A stretch of 64,000 bases of DNA from Clostridia bacterium (GTDB lineage Bacteria > Bacillota > Clostridia > UBA1381), in contig JAGBHE010000027.1 in assembly GCA_017935675.1 (NCBI GenBank), positions 1 through 64,000 on the forward strand. The letters run 5' to 3'. Of the stretch, positions 1 to 10,994 are shown piece after piece; within the stretch, counting starts at the first letter, position 1; each line of letters starts with the position of its first letter. The position numbers and the translations under genes were made by a program. The notes under the pieces were generated by a model. That model saw only the letters and a program-made list of their open reading frames with translations, searched no databases and was not told where the DNA came from.

Positions 1-25
1 AAGCAAGCGCAGGAAGCGTCAGCTC

Positions 26-100
26 CTAAGAATTTCAGTGGGAGTTATAATCTCCCACTGAAATTCTGAGATGGGACCCGCCTTTATAGGCGGGGGACAT
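26..100 (+). repeat. Double stem-loop repeat, copy R1
   Basis: Two adjacent hairpins. The first has arms at 26-44 and 52-70 around the core TTTCAGTGGGAG and its complement. The second has arms CCCGCC at 77-82 and GGCGGG at 89-94. The unit ends GGGGACAT. The same unit recurs at 14128-14204 and 15311-15395, always on the plus strand, and R1 and R3 also share AGCTCCT just before the first stem. The structure resembles the right end of IS200/IS605-type elements, whose 3' end also forms the omega RNA of TnpB; that link is inference from memory. No tnpA or tnpB is inside the window, though one could lie just upstream of base 1. It sits immediately after the stop of rpoC. Confidence 0.7.
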
Positions 101-111
101 CTGCGCGTAGG

Positions 112-3100
112 TTATTTGATTTGTTCGTTCGGAATTACCTGACCGTCAACCTTAATATTAATATCCTTATAAATAGGCATTCCTGTACCGGCTGGTATAA
201 GCTTACCGATAATAACATTTTCTTTAAGTCCAATAAGCGGATCAACCTTACCCTTAATTGCAGCATCGGTAAGAACCTTTGTTGTCTCCTGGAACGAAGC
301 TGCCGAAAGGAAGGAATCCGTTGCAAGGGACGCTTTTGTAATACCGAGAAGCACCGGAGAATAAGTCGCATGTCTGCCCTCAAACCGATCCGGCACTGTA
401 ATACCTTCGTCAGCTGCAATCTCGCCTGTTTCCTCATCTATAACCGGTTCGGGAACAACACCGTCATGAGCTTCAAGATATTCGGAAATTCTGTCAACCT
501 CTTTATTTGCCGCCTCAAGCTCAAATATATCAATAAGCGAGCCGATAAGAAGATTTGTATCTCCCGAATCCTCAATTCTTACCTTACGCAGCATCTGACG
601 CGTTATAACCTCAACGTGCTTATCGTTAATGTCAACACCCTGCATACGGTAAGTTCTCTGAACCTCTCTTGTAATATAAACCTGAACATCGTGAGGGCCG
701 AGAATACGCAGAATATCGTTCGGGTTTATGGAACCTGCTGTCAGCTCAGCACCCTTTTCAATTATATCTCCGTCTCTCACCATTATGCTTGCTGAATAAG
801 GAATGACATAAGTTTTTGATTCGCCGATTTCATCATTCGTAACGGTTATCTCACGTTTTCTTTTGCTTTCGGATACTGAAACTCTTCCTGCTATCTCGGA
901 AATTATAGCAACACCCTTAGGACGTCTTGCTTCGAAAAGCTCCTCAATACGCGGAAGACCCTGGGTAATATCGCTTCCGGATGCAACACCGCCGGCATGG
1001 AAGGTACGCATGGTAAGCTGTGTACCCGGCTCACCTATTGACTGAGCCGCGATTATGCCTACTGCCTCGCCGACATTTACAAGTTCACCCGTTGCAAGGT
1101 TTCTCCCGTAGCACTTAGCGCAGACACCGTTTTTACATTCACATGTAAGAACGCTTCTGATGTTTACGCTTTCTATTCCTGCCGCCACAATTCTTGACGC
1201 GCTTTCATCACTTATCATTTCATCGGCAGGAACTATTATTTCACCTGTATCAGGATGAACGATATCAAATTTAGCCGTACGGCCTATGATACGGTCAGCA
1301 AGGGGCTCAATTACCTCATTTCCGTCCATAATAGCTGTAACCTGCTCATATTTTTCAGTGCCGCAGTCAATCTCACGGACAATAACATCCTGAGAAACGT
1401 CAACAAGACGACGTGTAAGGTAACCCGAGTCAGCAGTACGCAAAGCCGTATCGGTAAGACCCTTTCTTGCACCGTGAGAGGATATGAAATACTCAAGTAC
1501 ATTCAGTCCCTCACGGAAGTTTGCACGTATAGGAATTTCAACCGTTCTTCCCTGTGTATCAGCCATAAGTCCGCGCATTGCGGCAAGCTGTCTTATCTGG
1601 TTTACACTACCACGGGCACCGGAATCAGCCATCATGAATATAGGATTAAACTTACCGAGGTTTGCCATCATGGCATCCGTAACCTTGCCCGAAGCCTCTG
1701 CCCAAACCTTGATAACAGACGTATATCTTTCTTCATCTGTAAGGAAGCCTCGTCTGTACTTCTTCATGATGCCCTCAACCTTTTCCTCAGCGGCAGCAAG
1801 AATTGCCTTCTTTTCCTCAGGAACTTCAATATCTGATACGGCAACCGTAATTGCGCCCTGAGTTGAGTACTTATAGCCTGTTGACTTGATAAGGTCAAGC
1901 ACCTTTGCGGTTTCCGTAATACCGCATACACGTATACATTTATCTATAATTTTTCCGAGCTGCTTCTTCCCTACTATGAAATCAATTTCATAATTGAGGA
2001 AGGTTTCAGGGTCGGTTCTGTCAGCAAAACCGATATTCTGCGGAATATTGTTGTTAAATAATATTCTCCCGACAGTTGTTTCCACAAGACGAGTGTATTT
2101 TACGCCTTCGAGAATACCTGCCTTTCTTACCTTAACAAGAGAATGAAGACCTACTGCTCCGTTCTGATATGCCATCAAGGCCTCGTCCTCGTCACAGAAA
2201 ATCATTCCTATGCCCTTCTCATCCTCTTTAACAAGAGTAAGATAGTAGCTTCCAAGAATCATATCCTGTGTCGGTACGGTAACAGGATTTCCGTCCTGAG
2301 GCTTCAACAGGTTATTTGCCGACAGCATGAGGAACCGCGCCTCGGACTGAGCCTCCGGCGAAAGCGGTACGTGAACAGCCATCTGGTCACCGTCAAAGTC
2401 GGCATTATATGCGGTACAAACAAGAGGATGCAGCTTAAGAGCGCGTCCCTCAACAAGCACCGGCTCAAATGCCTGAATACCAAGTCTGTGAAGTGTCGGT
2501 GCACGGTTAAGAAGAACGGGGTGCTCCTTTATTACATCTTCAAGCACATCCCAAACCTCAGCGCTTCCGCGCTCTACCATACGCTTTGAGCTCTTGATAT
2601 TGAAAGCAAGCTTCCTTGCAACAAGCTCCTTCATAACAAAGGGCTTGAAAAGCTCTATCGCCATCTCCTTCGGAAGACCGCATTGATAAATCTTAAGCTC
2701 CGGTCCTACGACAATAACCGAACGTCCGGAATAGTCAACACGCTTACCGAGAAGGTTCTGACGAAATCTTCCCTGCTTACCCTTAAGAAGGTCGGAAAGA
2801 GACTTAAGAGGTCTGTTTCCGGGTCCTGTTATTACACGTCCGCGTCTTCCGTTGTTTATAAGCGCATCAACAGCCTCCTGAAGCATACGCTTCTCATTTC
2901 TTATAATAATATTCGGCGCACCAAGCTCAAGCAATCGCTTAAGTCTGTTATTTCTGTTTATAACACGTCTGTAAAGATCGTTAAGGTCGCTGGTGGCAAA
3001 ACGTCCTCCGTCAAGCTGAACCATAGGTCTGAGCTCAGGCGGAATTACGGGAACAACCGTCATTATCATCCATTCGGGTCTGTTTCCGGAAACCCTGAAA

Positions 3101-3747
3101 GCCTCAACAATCTCAAGTCTTTTTATAATTTTAGCTTTTTTCTGACCGGCGGCAAGAGTTTCAAGCTCTTCCTTAAGCTCCCTTGAAAGCTCATCAAGAT
3201 CGATTTTGCGCAGAAGCTCAAGTATTGCCTCAGCACCCATTCCCGCCTTAAAAGCATCACCGTATTTTTCCCGCGCAGCAGAATACTCGCTTTCAGAAAG
3301 CACCTGATTCTGCATAAGATTACTGTCGCCCTTATCAGTTACAATATACGATGCAAAATAAAGCACCTTTTCAAGCTGTCTCGGTGACAGATCAAGAATA
3401 AGACCCATCGACGAGGGTACACCCTTAAAATACCATATATGAGACACAGGAGTTGCAAGCTCAATATGTCCCATGCGCTCGCGCCTTACCTTGGATTTTG
3501 TTACCTCAACGCCGCATCTGTCGCAGACTACTCCCTTATATCTTATCTTTTTATACTTGCCGCAGTGACATTCCCAGTCCTTTGTAGGTCCGAAAATTTT
3601 CTCACAGAACAGTCCGTCACGCTCCGGCTTAAGTGTTCTGTAGTTTATTGTTTCAGGCTTCTTTACCTCTCCGTAAGACCATTCGAGTATTTTCTCAGGT
3701 GACGCAAGCCCGATTTTTATAGCTTCAAAACTGTTAAATTCCAACAT
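112..3747 (-). CDS. rpoC: DNA-directed RNA polymerase subunit beta'
   Basis: This is the clamp and active-site subunit of RNA polymerase, 1211 residues, full length for a Firmicute protein without large insertions. The N-terminal zinc site is visible as CHCGKYKK...CDRCGVEV near residues 60-78. The catalytic magnesium motif [12 protein letters not shown] is intact, and the second cysteine cluster [14 protein letters not shown] lies in the C-terminal half. The start at 3747 is preceded by a GGAGGT ribosome site. It follows rpoB after 56 bp with no terminator seen between them, so the two are almost certainly co-transcribed. Downstream, where many Firmicutes have rpsL-rpsG-fusA, the window instead has a mobile-element-like double hairpin before it ends. 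Confidence 0.99.
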   Translation of the reverse strand: MLEFNSFEAIKIGLASPEKILEWSYGEVKKPETINYRTLKPERDGLFCEKIFGPTKDWECHCGKYKKIRYKGVVCDRCGVEVTKSKVRRERMGHIELATPVSHIWYFKGVPSSMGLILDLSPRQLEKVLYFASYIVTDKGDSNLMQNQVLSESEYSAAREKYGDAFKAGMGAEAILELLRKIDLDELSRELKEELETLAAGQKKAKIIKRLEIVEAFRVSGNRPEWMIMTVVPVIPPELRPMVQLDGGRFATSDLNDLYRRVINRNNRLKRLLELGAPNIIIRNEKRMLQEAVDALINNGRRGRVITGPGNRPLKSLSDLLKGKQGRFRQNLLGKRVDYSGRSVIVVGPELKIYQCGLPKEMAIELFKPFVMKELVARKLAFNIKSSKRMVERGSAEVWDVLEDVIKEHPVLLNRAPTLHRLGIQAFEPVLVEGRALKLHPLVCTAYNADFDGDQMAVHVPLSPEAQSEARFLMLSANNLLKPQDGNPVTVPTQDMILGSYYLTLVKEDEKGIGMIFCDEDEALMAYQNGAVGLHSLVKVRKAGILEGVKYTRLVETTVGRILFNNNIPQNIGFADRTDPETFLNYEIDFIVGKKQLGKIIDKCIRVCGITETAKVLDLIKSTGYKYSTQGAITVAVSDIEVPEEKKAILAAAEEKVEGIMKKYRRGFLTDEERYTSVIKVWAEASGKVTDAMMANLGKFNPIFMMADSGARGSVNQIRQLAAMRGLMADTQGRTVEIPIRANFREGLNVLEYFISSHGARKGLTDTALRTADSGYLTRRLVDVSQDVIVREIDCGTEKYEQVTAIMDGNEVIEPLADRIIGRTAKFDIVHPDTGEIIVPADEMISDESASRIVAAGIESVNIRSVLTCECKNGVCAKCYGRNLATGELVNVGEAVGIIAAQSIGEPGTQLTMRTFHAGGVASGSDITQGLPRIEELFEARRPKGVAIISEIAGRVSVSESKRKREITVTNDEIGESKTYVIPYSASIMVRDGDIIEKGAELTAGSINPNDILRILGPHDVQVYITREVQRTYRMQGVDINDKHVEVITRQMLRKVRIEDSGDTNLLIGSLIDIFELEAANKEVDRISEYLEAHDGVVPEPVIDEETGEIAADEGITVPDRFEGRHATYSPVLLGITKASLATDSFLSAASFQETTKVLTDAAIKGKVDPLIGLKENVIIGKLIPAGTGMPIYKDINIKVDGQVIPNEQIK

Positions 3748-3803
3748 TCAATAACCTCCGTTTGAGTATTTAAGTTACGCTGTTATCAGGAATCCGGGTC
3801 ATT

Positions 3804-6800
3804 TTAATCGTCTATGCCGTCCATGTCATCCTCATCATCCTCATCATCGTCATAAAGATCATCATCACCAAATTCGATATCTTCCGAATAATAATCAAAG
3901 TCGTCACCCTTGTCTTCTTCCTCCGGCTCATCAATAAGCTCATCAAGGTCATAGTCGGGAATAAGTCCCGCGTCACCGATGTTATCCTCATCAAGCTGAT
4001 TGTTGACACCGTCGGCATCCTCCATAACCTTGGAGTAATCCTCCTTCGGTGTGTAATCATCATCCTCATCGGTAACCTCATCAAGGTCTATTTCTTCTCC
4101 GTTATCGTTGAGAATACGTATATCAAGGGCAAGGGACTGAAGCTCTTTGACAAGAACCTTGAAGGATTCGGGAATACCCGGCTTCGGTATATTCTCACCC
4201 TTTACAATTGCCTCGTAAGTCTTTACACGTCCCACAATATCATCAGATTTAACTGTAAGAATTTCCTGAAGCGTATATGCAGCACCGTAAGCCTCCAGCG
4301 CCCATACCTCCATTTCTCCGAAACGCTGTCCGCCGAACTGGGCTTTACCGCCGAGAGGCTGCTGCGTAACAAGAGAATACGGGCCGGTTGAACGCGCGTG
4401 AATTTTATCGTCAACAAGATGGTCAAGCTTAAGATAATGCATGACTCCGACTGTTACGGGATTATCAAACTTATCTCCTGTCCTTCCGTCGTAAACCACC
4501 GACTTGAAATCCTTTCGGAGTCCGGCAATCATAAACGCGTCGGCAAGGTCATCATCTTCGGCTCCGTCAAATACCGGAGTTGCAAGCTTAAGGAATTTAC
4601 CCGGCTCAACATGCTTCTTTGCTTCTATAATTGTATCCTTATATTCAATTGCGTAATCTACTATTGCTGAAATCGCGTCTGTAAGCTGCTCTGAGCCGCC
4701 GTCAACGCTGCCGACCGCTGCCATTATGGCAGCCTTTGACATATCGCTTCTGTCCATTTCAAGAAGCGCGTCACATACTGCTTTCAGATATTCGGGATCG
4801 GCATTAAGCTCATCTTCAAGATGAAGCGCTTCAACGCGGTTTGCAACAACTCTTACGGTGTTCCTTTCGATTTCGGACGGATCCATAAAGCTGAGCGTTC
4901 TGTATGCATAGCCAAGATGCATTTCAAGCACCTGACCGATATTCATACGCGAAGGTACGCCCAGAGGGTTAAGAACAATCTGAAGAGGCGTTCCGTCATC
5001 AAGGAACGGCATGTCCTCACGGGGCAGCACTCTTGAAACAACACCCTTGTTTCCGTGACGTCCCGCCATCTTATCTCCGACCGATATTTTTCTCTTCTGC
5101 GCTATATAGCATCTTACCACCTTATTTACACCGGGGCTCAGCTCGTCGCCGTTTTCACGCAAGAATTCCTTTACGTCAACAATAATTCCGCTCTCACCGT
5201 GAGGTACACGGAGGGATGTGTCTCTTACCTCTCTCGCCTTTTCACCGAAAATGGCACGGAGCAGTCTTTCCTCGGCAGTAAGCTCTGTTTCTCCCTTCGG
5301 AGTTACCTTACCTACGAGTATGTCTCCGGAACGCACCTCAGCTCCAATTCTGATTATACCCACTTCGTTGAGGTCACGCAGCGCATCCTCCGACACATTC
5401 GGTATATCCCGGGTTATTTCCTCTGGTCCGAGCTTTGTATCTCTTGCTTCACATTCGTATTCCTCAATGTGTATGGAAGTGAATACATCATTTTTGACAA
5501 GCTCCTCGCTGATTAAAACAGCGTCCTCGTAGTTATATCCCTCCCAGGTCATAAACCCGATAAGAATGTTCTTTCCGAGAGCAAGCTCACCGTTTGACAT
5601 AGCCGGTCCGTCGGCAATAATCTGTGATTTTTCAACCGTATCTCCGAGCTTTACGATAGGTCTGTGGTTTATACAAGTGCTCTGGTTTGAACGCGCAAAC
5701 TTTGTTAGCTTATGAACATGGCTTGCACCGCTTTCACCTCTTATAACTATCTTTTCTGAATCAACCTTCTCGACAACCCCGCCCTCTCTTGCAAGTATTG
5801 CCGAGCCGGAATCCTGTGCAACCTTATGCTCTATTCCCGTACCGACAATAGGTGAATCCGTCGTAAGAAGAGGTACTGCCTGACACTGCATGTTTGAACC
5901 CATAAGCGCACGGTTGGCGTCATCGTTTTCAAGGAAGGGAATACATGCCGTAACAACAGATACAAGCTGTCTCGGCGATACGTCCATGTAGTCTATGCTT
6001 GAAGCCGAAACCTCTATTATTTCATCTCTGTAACGCGCCGATACCCTTTTATCAAGGAATCTTCCGTTTTCATCAAGAGGCTCGTTCGCCTGTGCAATCG
6101 TAAATTCATCCTCAACATCGGCAGTCATGTAAACTATTTCATCGGTAACGCAGCCGGTATCCTTATCAACCTTCCTGTAAGGAGCCTCAATAAAGCCGTA
6201 CTGATTTATCCTGGAAAAGGTTGCAAGTGAGGTTATAAGTCCTATGTTCGGTCCTTCAGGGGTTTCTATAGGACACATTCTTCCGTAATGTGAGTAATGG
6301 ACGTCACGCACCTCAAATCCCGCTCTTTCTCTTGAAAGACCGCCGGGGCCGAGAGCTGATATTCTTCTCTTATGCCTCAGCTCGGCAAGAGGATTAGGCT
6401 GGTCCATGAACTGCGAAAGCTGTGAGGAACCGAAAAATTCATTTATCGCCGCAATAATCGGTCTTATGTTAATAAGTGACTGAGGTGTTATTATTTCAAG
6501 GTCCTGTGTGGACATTCTCTCACGAACAACACGCTCCATACGCGCAAGTCCTATTCTGAACTGATTCTGCAAAAGCTCTCCGACGCAGCGCAGACGTCTG
6601 TTGCCGAGATGGTCTATATCGTCAACACTGCCGGTACCGTTTGATAAATTGAGAATATAGTTTATTGAAGCAAAAATATCCTCACGGAGAACATGCTTAG
6701 GCGACAGCTCATGCATCTTTCTTACAATCTCGTCCGCCGTTTCCGAAACAGAATCATTTTTATTTATATCCCCGCTCTTTACCTTTTCAGCAATATCGTC

Positions 6801-7973
6801 AAGTATGCCGAGCAAAACGTTTCTTGCAACCTTGAAGCTTTGCAGCTCCTCCTCCGTTTTGCAATTATCAGCGCCGCGGGCTATAAGCTCACTGCACACA
6901 GCCTCGCCGGCATACTCACAAAGATATACCATATCATTTGAAAATACCTTAACTTCTCTCTCCTCAATGTTGAGATAAACCGTGTTTACTCCGGCTCTGT
7001 CAACAGCATACGCCATATCCTCCGAAAGAACGTCTCCGGCTGATGCTATAACCTCGCCCGTGCGCGGGTCAACAACATCACGCGCAAGCTGCTTCCCTCT
7101 GATTCTTCCGTAAATTTCAAGCTTCTTATTATATTTATAACGTCCTACTCTTGCAAGGTCATATCTTTTCGGGTCAAAAAGCATATTAAAAATAAGAGAT
7201 TCGGCATTTTCAACATTAAGAGGCTCACCGGGACGAAGCCTTTTATAAATTTCAAGCAAAGCCTCGTCACGATTATCTATTTTATCCTTTTCAAAGGTTG
7301 CTGTAAGCTTCGGATCCTCTCCGAACATTTCAACAATTGCCGCATCCTTTTCAAGCATATGAGGGTTATCAATGCTGCCGAGAGCTCTCAGCAAAACGGT
7401 AACAGGTAATTTTCTTGTACGGTCAATACGTACATAGAATACATCGTTTGAATCGGTTTCATACTCAAGCCATGCACCTCTGTAAGGAATTACGGTTGAC
7501 TGATAAAGAGGCTTTCCCGACTTATCCCTGTCAAACGCATAATAAACTCCTGGGGAACGAACAAGCTGACTTACGATAACGCGCTCGGCACCGTTAATAA
7601 TAAATGTTCCCTGTTCTGTCATAAGCGGGAAATCTCCCATGAAAATTTCCTGCTCCTTAATTTCTCCCGTTTCCCGGTTAATCAGTCTTACGCTCACCTT
7701 AAGAGGAGCCGCATATTTTGCGTCTCTTTCCTTACATTCTTCAACAGAATATTTAGGATTGTAATCAAGGCTGTAATCAAAAAACTCCAGCACAAGATTT
7801 CCGGAATGGTCCGTTACCGGAGAAACATCCTCAAATACCTCTTTAAGCCCTTCCTCAAGAAACCACTTATATGAGTTCTTCTGAACCTCAATAAGATTAG
7901 GCATTGGTAATGGTTCTTTGATTCTTGAATAACTGAGACGGGTATTTTTACCTGCTGTTACCTGATGCACCAT
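3804..7973 (-). CDS. rpoB: DNA-directed RNA polymerase subunit beta
   Basis: This is the catalytic partner of beta', 1389 residues. The rifampicin pocket is readable: [12 protein letters not shown], then [11 protein letters not shown], then [15 protein letters not shown]. It matches E. coli/Bacillus except that the residue before the key histidine is Arg533 (codon at 6375-6377), where those species have Thr. The C-terminal 90 or so residues form a strongly acidic tail rich in Asp and Glu, ending in a run of Asp/Glu and Met-Asp-Gly. Such tails occur in some Clostridia, but this one is long. The start at 7973 has a GAGGTG ribosome site, and a consensus promoter lies at 8095-8123. The usual upstream rplJ-rplL genes are absent. 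Confidence 0.99.
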   Translation of the reverse strand: MVHQVTAGKNTRLSYSRIKEPLPMPNLIEVQKNSYKWFLEEGLKEVFEDVSPVTDHSGNLVLEFFDYSLDYNPKYSVEECKERDAKYAAPLKVSVRLINRETGEIKEQEIFMGDFPLMTEQGTFIINGAERVIVSQLVRSPGVYYAFDRDKSGKPLYQSTVIPYRGAWLEYETDSNDVFYVRIDRTRKLPVTVLLRALGSIDNPHMLEKDAAIVEMFGEDPKLTATFEKDKIDNRDEALLEIYKRLRPGEPLNVENAESLIFNMLFDPKRYDLARVGRYKYNKKLEIYGRIRGKQLARDVVDPRTGEVIASAGDVLSEDMAYAVDRAGVNTVYLNIEEREVKVFSNDMVYLCEYAGEAVCSELIARGADNCKTEEELQSFKVARNVLLGILDDIAEKVKSGDINKNDSVSETADEIVRKMHELSPKHVLREDIFASINYILNLSNGTGSVDDIDHLGNRRLRCVGELLQNQFRIGLARMERVVRERMSTQDLEIITPQSLINIRPIIAAINEFFGSSQLSQFMDQPNPLAELRHKRRISALGPGGLSRERAGFEVRDVHYSHYGRMCPIETPEGPNIGLITSLATFSRINQYGFIEAPYRKVDKDTGCVTDEIVYMTADVEDEFTIAQANEPLDENGRFLDKRVSARYRDEIIEVSASSIDYMDVSPRQLVSVVTACIPFLENDDANRALMGSNMQCQAVPLLTTDSPIVGTGIEHKVAQDSGSAILAREGGVVEKVDSEKIVIRGESGASHVHKLTKFARSNQSTCINHRPIVKLGDTVEKSQIIADGPAMSNGELALGKNILIGFMTWEGYNYEDAVLISEELVKNDVFTSIHIEEYECEARDTKLGPEEITRDIPNVSEDALRDLNEVGIIRIGAEVRSGDILVGKVTPKGETELTAEERLLRAIFGEKAREVRDTSLRVPHGESGIIVDVKEFLRENGDELSPGVNKVVRCYIAQKRKISVGDKMAGRHGNKGVVSRVLPREDMPFLDDGTPLQIVLNPLGVPSRMNIGQVLEMHLGYAYRTLSFMDPSEIERNTVRVVANRVEALHLEDELNADPEYLKAVCDALLEMDRSDMSKAAIMAAVGSVDGGSEQLTDAISAIVDYAIEYKDTIIEAKKHVEPGKFLKLATPVFDGAEDDDLADAFMIAGLRKDFKSVVYDGRTGDKFDNPVTVGVMHYLKLDHLVDDKIHARSTGPYSLVTQQPLGGKAQFGGQRFGEMEVWALEAYGAAYTLQEILTVKSDDIVGRVKTYEAIVKGENIPKPGIPESFKVLVKELQSLALDIRILNDNGEEIDLDEVTDEDDDYTPKEDYSKVMEDADGVNNQLDEDNIGDAGLIPDYDLDELIDEPEEEDKGDDFDYYSEDIEFGDDDLYDDDEDDEDDMDGIDD

Positions 7974-8094
7974 TAATTTATCACCTCATAAAAAATTAAA
8001 TCCGGACAACACGGCTGTCCTCCGCCTGAATCATACAACATTTTTCCGCCTTCAGTCGATAAAACAGGCATATTATCATCATTATACAACATTA

Positions 8095-8123
8095 AGTATA
8101 ATCCAAAACCATCCATTTGTCAA
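8095..8123 (-). promoter_or_regulatory. Promoter of rpoBC
   Basis: Reading the minus strand, TTGACA (8118-8123), a 17-bp spacer and TATACT (8095-8100). This is a near-perfect housekeeping promoter about 120 bp before the rpoB start. It lies just downstream of the araC-type gene's terminator, so rpoBC forms its own transcription unit. Confidence 0.88.
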
Positions 8124-8137
8124 GCCTTTTTTATACC

Positions 8138-8181
8138 AAAAAAAGCAGCCTGTTACAAGCATTTCTTTGTACAAACTGCTT
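8138..8181 (-). terminator. Intrinsic terminator of the AraC-type gene
   Basis: The arms AAGCAG (8143-8148) and CTGCTT (8176-8181) continue inward as TTACAA paired with TTGTA. On the minus strand the stem is followed by a run of seven T. It begins 27 bases after the stop codon of the 8208-9014 gene. Confidence 0.85.
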
Positions 8182-8207
8182 ATTATTCCGTATTTTAGCA
8201 AGAAAAT

Positions 8208-9014
8208 CTATGTATCATACCGCTTATATACTTCTTTCACATATTCCCTCGGCGTCATGCCCATTTTTCTCTTAAATGCATAGCTGAAATATGACTGCGA
8301 CGAAAATCCGCACTCATTTGAAATACGGGTAAGCGTCCAGTCTGTTGTAACAAGCAGATTATTCGCCTTTTTTATTCGCTGCTCTTCCACGTATTCATGC
8401 GGAGTTTTTCCGGTTGATGCCTTGAAGCAGTTATGAAAATAAATAGGACTTAAAGAGGCATATTTTGCAATGGTCTCCAAGGATAAATCGGAAGAAAGAT
8501 TTTCCTTTATATACTTTATGACCTTTTCAATTATTTCATAATTATTGTTTTTCATCTTGTCCCTGTAAAGCTGTTTTTGCGAATCGCCGCTCAAAGTATA
8601 AACAAGCTCAAGCACAAGGCTGTACATAATTATTTTATCGTTTTCAAGAGCAGAATCATAATACCTGCAAAGCTTTGAAAATATTTCCATGTACATTTCC
8701 GCTTTTTCCGTTTTAAAAAAAACAGGAAGCTTCATAAGCAAATCATAAAGTGCGCCGTCCTTTAAAATCATATGTATATAACAGCACTTGAACGGCAGCT
8801 TCGTATGACGTGTCTGCCCCGGCTTTGCACATATAACCATGTCCCGCTCTATTTTCATTCCATCTGAATTGACATATGAAATGCCTCCCTCCTCTATCGG
8901 TATTTCAATTTCAAACATGGTTGTCTTCCTGTTTTTTGTAATCACTTTGTTTTTTGCTGCAAGCTGAGAATTATAAATTCCGACCGCAACAATTTCCGGC
9001 AGGCTTATATCCAT
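8208..9014 (-). CDS. AraC family transcriptional regulator
   Basis: A 268-residue protein. Residues 1-150 or so are a cupin-like effector domain, recognisable by its length and beta-rich character and not by a clear motif. The C-terminal 100 residues are a double helix-turn-helix of the AraC/XylS family: LSLETIAKYASLSPIYFHNCFK and later ISNECGFSSQSYFSYAFKRKMGMTPREY. It is transcribed away from the metallo-beta-lactamase/dehydratase/dehydrogenase operon starting at 9142, so it most likely senses a sugar acid or related ligand and controls that operon (inference). It ends with TAG, one of the few TAG stops in the window, and is followed by a strong terminator. Confidence 0.92.
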   Translation of the reverse strand: MDISLPEIVAVGIYNSQLAAKNKVITKNRKTTMFEIEIPIEEGGISYVNSDGMKIERDMVICAKPGQTRHTKLPFKCCYIHMILKDGALYDLLMKLPVFFKTEKAEMYMEIFSKLCRYYDSALENDKIIMYSLVLELVYTLSGDSQKQLYRDKMKNNNYEIIEKVIKYIKENLSSDLSLETIAKYASLSPIYFHNCFKASTGKTPHEYVEEQRIKKANNLLVTTDWTLTRISNECGFSSQSYFSYAFKRKMGMTPREYVKEVYKRYDT

Positions 9015-9141
9015 TTTTTAATCATTAACCCCTTTAAAAATAATAATATTTCTAATAAATACAGTAAGATTAATGTATTTATTTTATAAATAATATTATA
9101 CAATAAACACATAACAAAGTCAATACAGGGAGGAAAAAAAC

Positions 9142-9816
9142 ATGAAAATTACCTGGCTGGGTCAAGCCGGCTTGCTTTTTGAAAAAGCAAATTTTAAAAT
9201 AATGATAGACCCGTACCTTTCCGACAGCGTGGAAAAAATAAATCCTAAAAGCTACAGAAGGCAGGTTGTTGATGAGAGCTTTTTTGATATAAAGCCGGAT
9301 GTTATGATTTTTACACATAACCATCTTGACCACTACGACCCCGAAACCGTCTGCCGGTTCATTACTGAAGATACGGATATTGTTGTTCTCGCTCCCCCTT
9401 CGGTTTGGAACGAGGTCAGAAAAATCGGAGGCGGCAATAATTATGTGCAGTTTAACCGCCATACAACCTGGACCGAGCAGGGGATTAAATTCACTGCGGT
9501 AAAAGCCGAGCACAGCGATATTACGCCAATCGGAGTAATAATAGATGACGGAGAAAAGAAATACTACGTCACGGGCGACACCTTATATAACGATGACATT
9601 TTCCCGGACATTCCCGATGATATATACGCCGTATTTCTTCCGGTAAACGGCGTCGGAAACAATATGAATATGACTGACGCGAAAAAATTCTGCGAAAGAA
9701 TAAATCCCGAAATCGCCGTTCCCATGCACTGCGGAATGTTTGATGAGCTTGATTTGAACAAATTCATGTATAAAAACAAAGTCGTACCGAAAATATATGA
9801 AAAAATTGAGGTGTAA
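9142..9816 (+). CDS. Metallo-beta-lactamase-fold hydrolase, UlaG-like
   Basis: A 224-residue member of the metallo-beta-lactamase superfamily. The metal motif THNHLDHYDP is intact near residue 59; further metal ligands are His in AEHSD, Asp in TGDTLY and His in PMHCGM. Size and order match the UlaG/L-ascorbate-6-phosphate-lactonase-like branch, which hydrolyses cyclic phosphodiesters or lactones. There is no signal peptide, so it acts in the cytoplasm. A GGGAGG ribosome site precedes the start by 7-8 bases. It is the first gene of an operon: only 3 bases separate its stop from the next start. With a sugar-acid dehydratase and an SDR behind it, opening a sugar lactone is a reasonable guess, but the substrate is unknown. 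Confidence 0.88.
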   Translation: MKITWLGQAGLLFEKANFKIMIDPYLSDSVEKINPKSYRRQVVDESFFDIKPDVMIFTHNHLDHYDPETVCRFITEDTDIVVLAPPSVWNEVRKIGGGNNYVQFNRHTTWTEQGIKFTAVKAEHSDITPIGVIIDDGEKKYYVTGDTLYNDDIFPDIPDDIYAVFLPVNGVGNNMNMTDAKKFCERINPEIAVPMHCGMFDELDLNKFMYKNKVVPKIYEKIEV

Positions 9817-9819
9817 GAA

Positions 9820-10980
9820 ATGAAAATAACGGACATAAAAACCTTCGCGGTAGATTGCTTCAGGACGAACTGGGTGTTTGTAAAGGTATATACCGATGAG
9901 GGTATCGACGGCGTCGGAGAAGCTACTCTCGAATACAAGGAAAAAGCTTTGGAGGGCGCCGTTCATCATATAAGGGAATATCTGACAGGCAAAAATCCCT
10001 TTGATATTGAAAAGCATTGGCATGATATTTACAGAGATGCATATTGGCGCGGCGGCGCTGTGCTGATGTCGGCTTTGTCTGCGGTGGAGACGGCGCTCTG
10101 GGACATTTTGGGGAAAGCTCTTAATGTACCTGTTTATCAGCTTCTCGGCGGCAAGGTACACGATAAAGTAAGAATATACGTAAACGGATGGTTCGCCGGT
10201 GCAAAGGAACCTGAGGAATTCGGAGAAAAAGCAAAAATCGCAGTTCAGAGGGGCGTTACCGCCATGAAATGGGATCCCTTCGGCAAAAGCTATCTTAACA
10301 TATCAAATGCGGACCTTGACAAGGCGATTCGATGTGTTGCGGCAGTTCGCGGGGCAGTCGGCAATAAGGTGGATTTGCTTATTGAGGGTCATGGAAGATT
10401 CAATATTCCGACAAGCATAAAAATTGCAAAGGAGCTTGAGCAGTTTAAGCCCATGTTCTTTGAAGAGCCTGTTCCGCCTGATAACCTTGACGCGCTTAAA
10501 GAGGTAAAGGATAGATCTCCTGTTGCAATTTCAGCCGGCGAAAGGCTTTACACCCGCTGGGATTATAAGCCCATGTTCGATAAAATGGCGGCGGATTACA
10601 TACAGCCCGATATTTCACACGCAGGCGGAATCATGGAATTAAAGAAAATTGCGGCAGAGGCAGAATGCAGATACATCCCATTTGCGCCGCATAACCCCTC
10701 CGGGCCCGTTGCAAATGCCGCAACACTGCAATTGGCGGCAAACTGTCCGAATTTTGAGATACTTGAAATTATGTACTCCGATGTTGAGTGGAGAAAGGAT
10801 GTTACAAACGAAGCTCTTCAGTATAGTGACGGTTACATTACAATTCCGGATAAGCCGGGACTCGGTATGGAAATAAATGAAGATGAATGCCTGAAGCACC
10901 CCTATCAGCCCCATACGTTAAGACATTACACAGGTGCTTTAACCGATATAAGACCTGCAAAAACCGAATTTTATTTTTAA
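9820..10980 (+). CDS. Enolase-superfamily sugar-acid dehydratase (mandelate racemase/galactonate dehydratase-like)
   Basis: A 386-residue protein with the enolase-superfamily plan: an N-terminal capping domain (about 1-115) and a TIM-barrel. The metal-binding acidic residues appear in LLIEGHGRFN, FFEEPVPPDN and ISAGERLY, and the C-terminal PFAPHNPSGP carries the catalytic histidine region. Such enzymes dehydrate or isomerise aldonic and aldaric acids or their lactones (galactonate dehydratase, galactarolactone cycloisomerase). Which one applies cannot be decided by eye. It is translationally linked to the preceding lactamase-fold gene and followed 14 bases later by an SDR. Confidence 0.9.
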   Translation: MKITDIKTFAVDCFRTNWVFVKVYTDEGIDGVGEATLEYKEKALEGAVHHIREYLTGKNPFDIEKHWHDIYRDAYWRGGAVLMSALSAVETALWDILGKALNVPVYQLLGGKVHDKVRIYVNGWFAGAKEPEEFGEKAKIAVQRGVTAMKWDPFGKSYLNISNADLDKAIRCVAAVRGAVGNKVDLLIEGHGRFNIPTSIKIAKELEQFKPMFFEEPVPPDNLDALKEVKDRSPVAISAGERLYTRWDYKPMFDKMAADYIQPDISHAGGIMELKKIAAEAECRYIPFAPHNPSGPVANAATLQLAANCPNFEILEIMYSDVEWRKDVTNEALQYSDGYITIPDKPGLGMEINEDECLKHPYQPHTLRHYTGALTDIRPAKTEFYF

Positions 10981-10994
10981 GGAAGGAAACAGAA

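Noticed and set aside
121-795. Long open frames on the strand opposite rpoC and rpoB
   Set aside because: They are by-products of codon bias in highly conserved genes; they lack ribosome sites and recognisable protein features.
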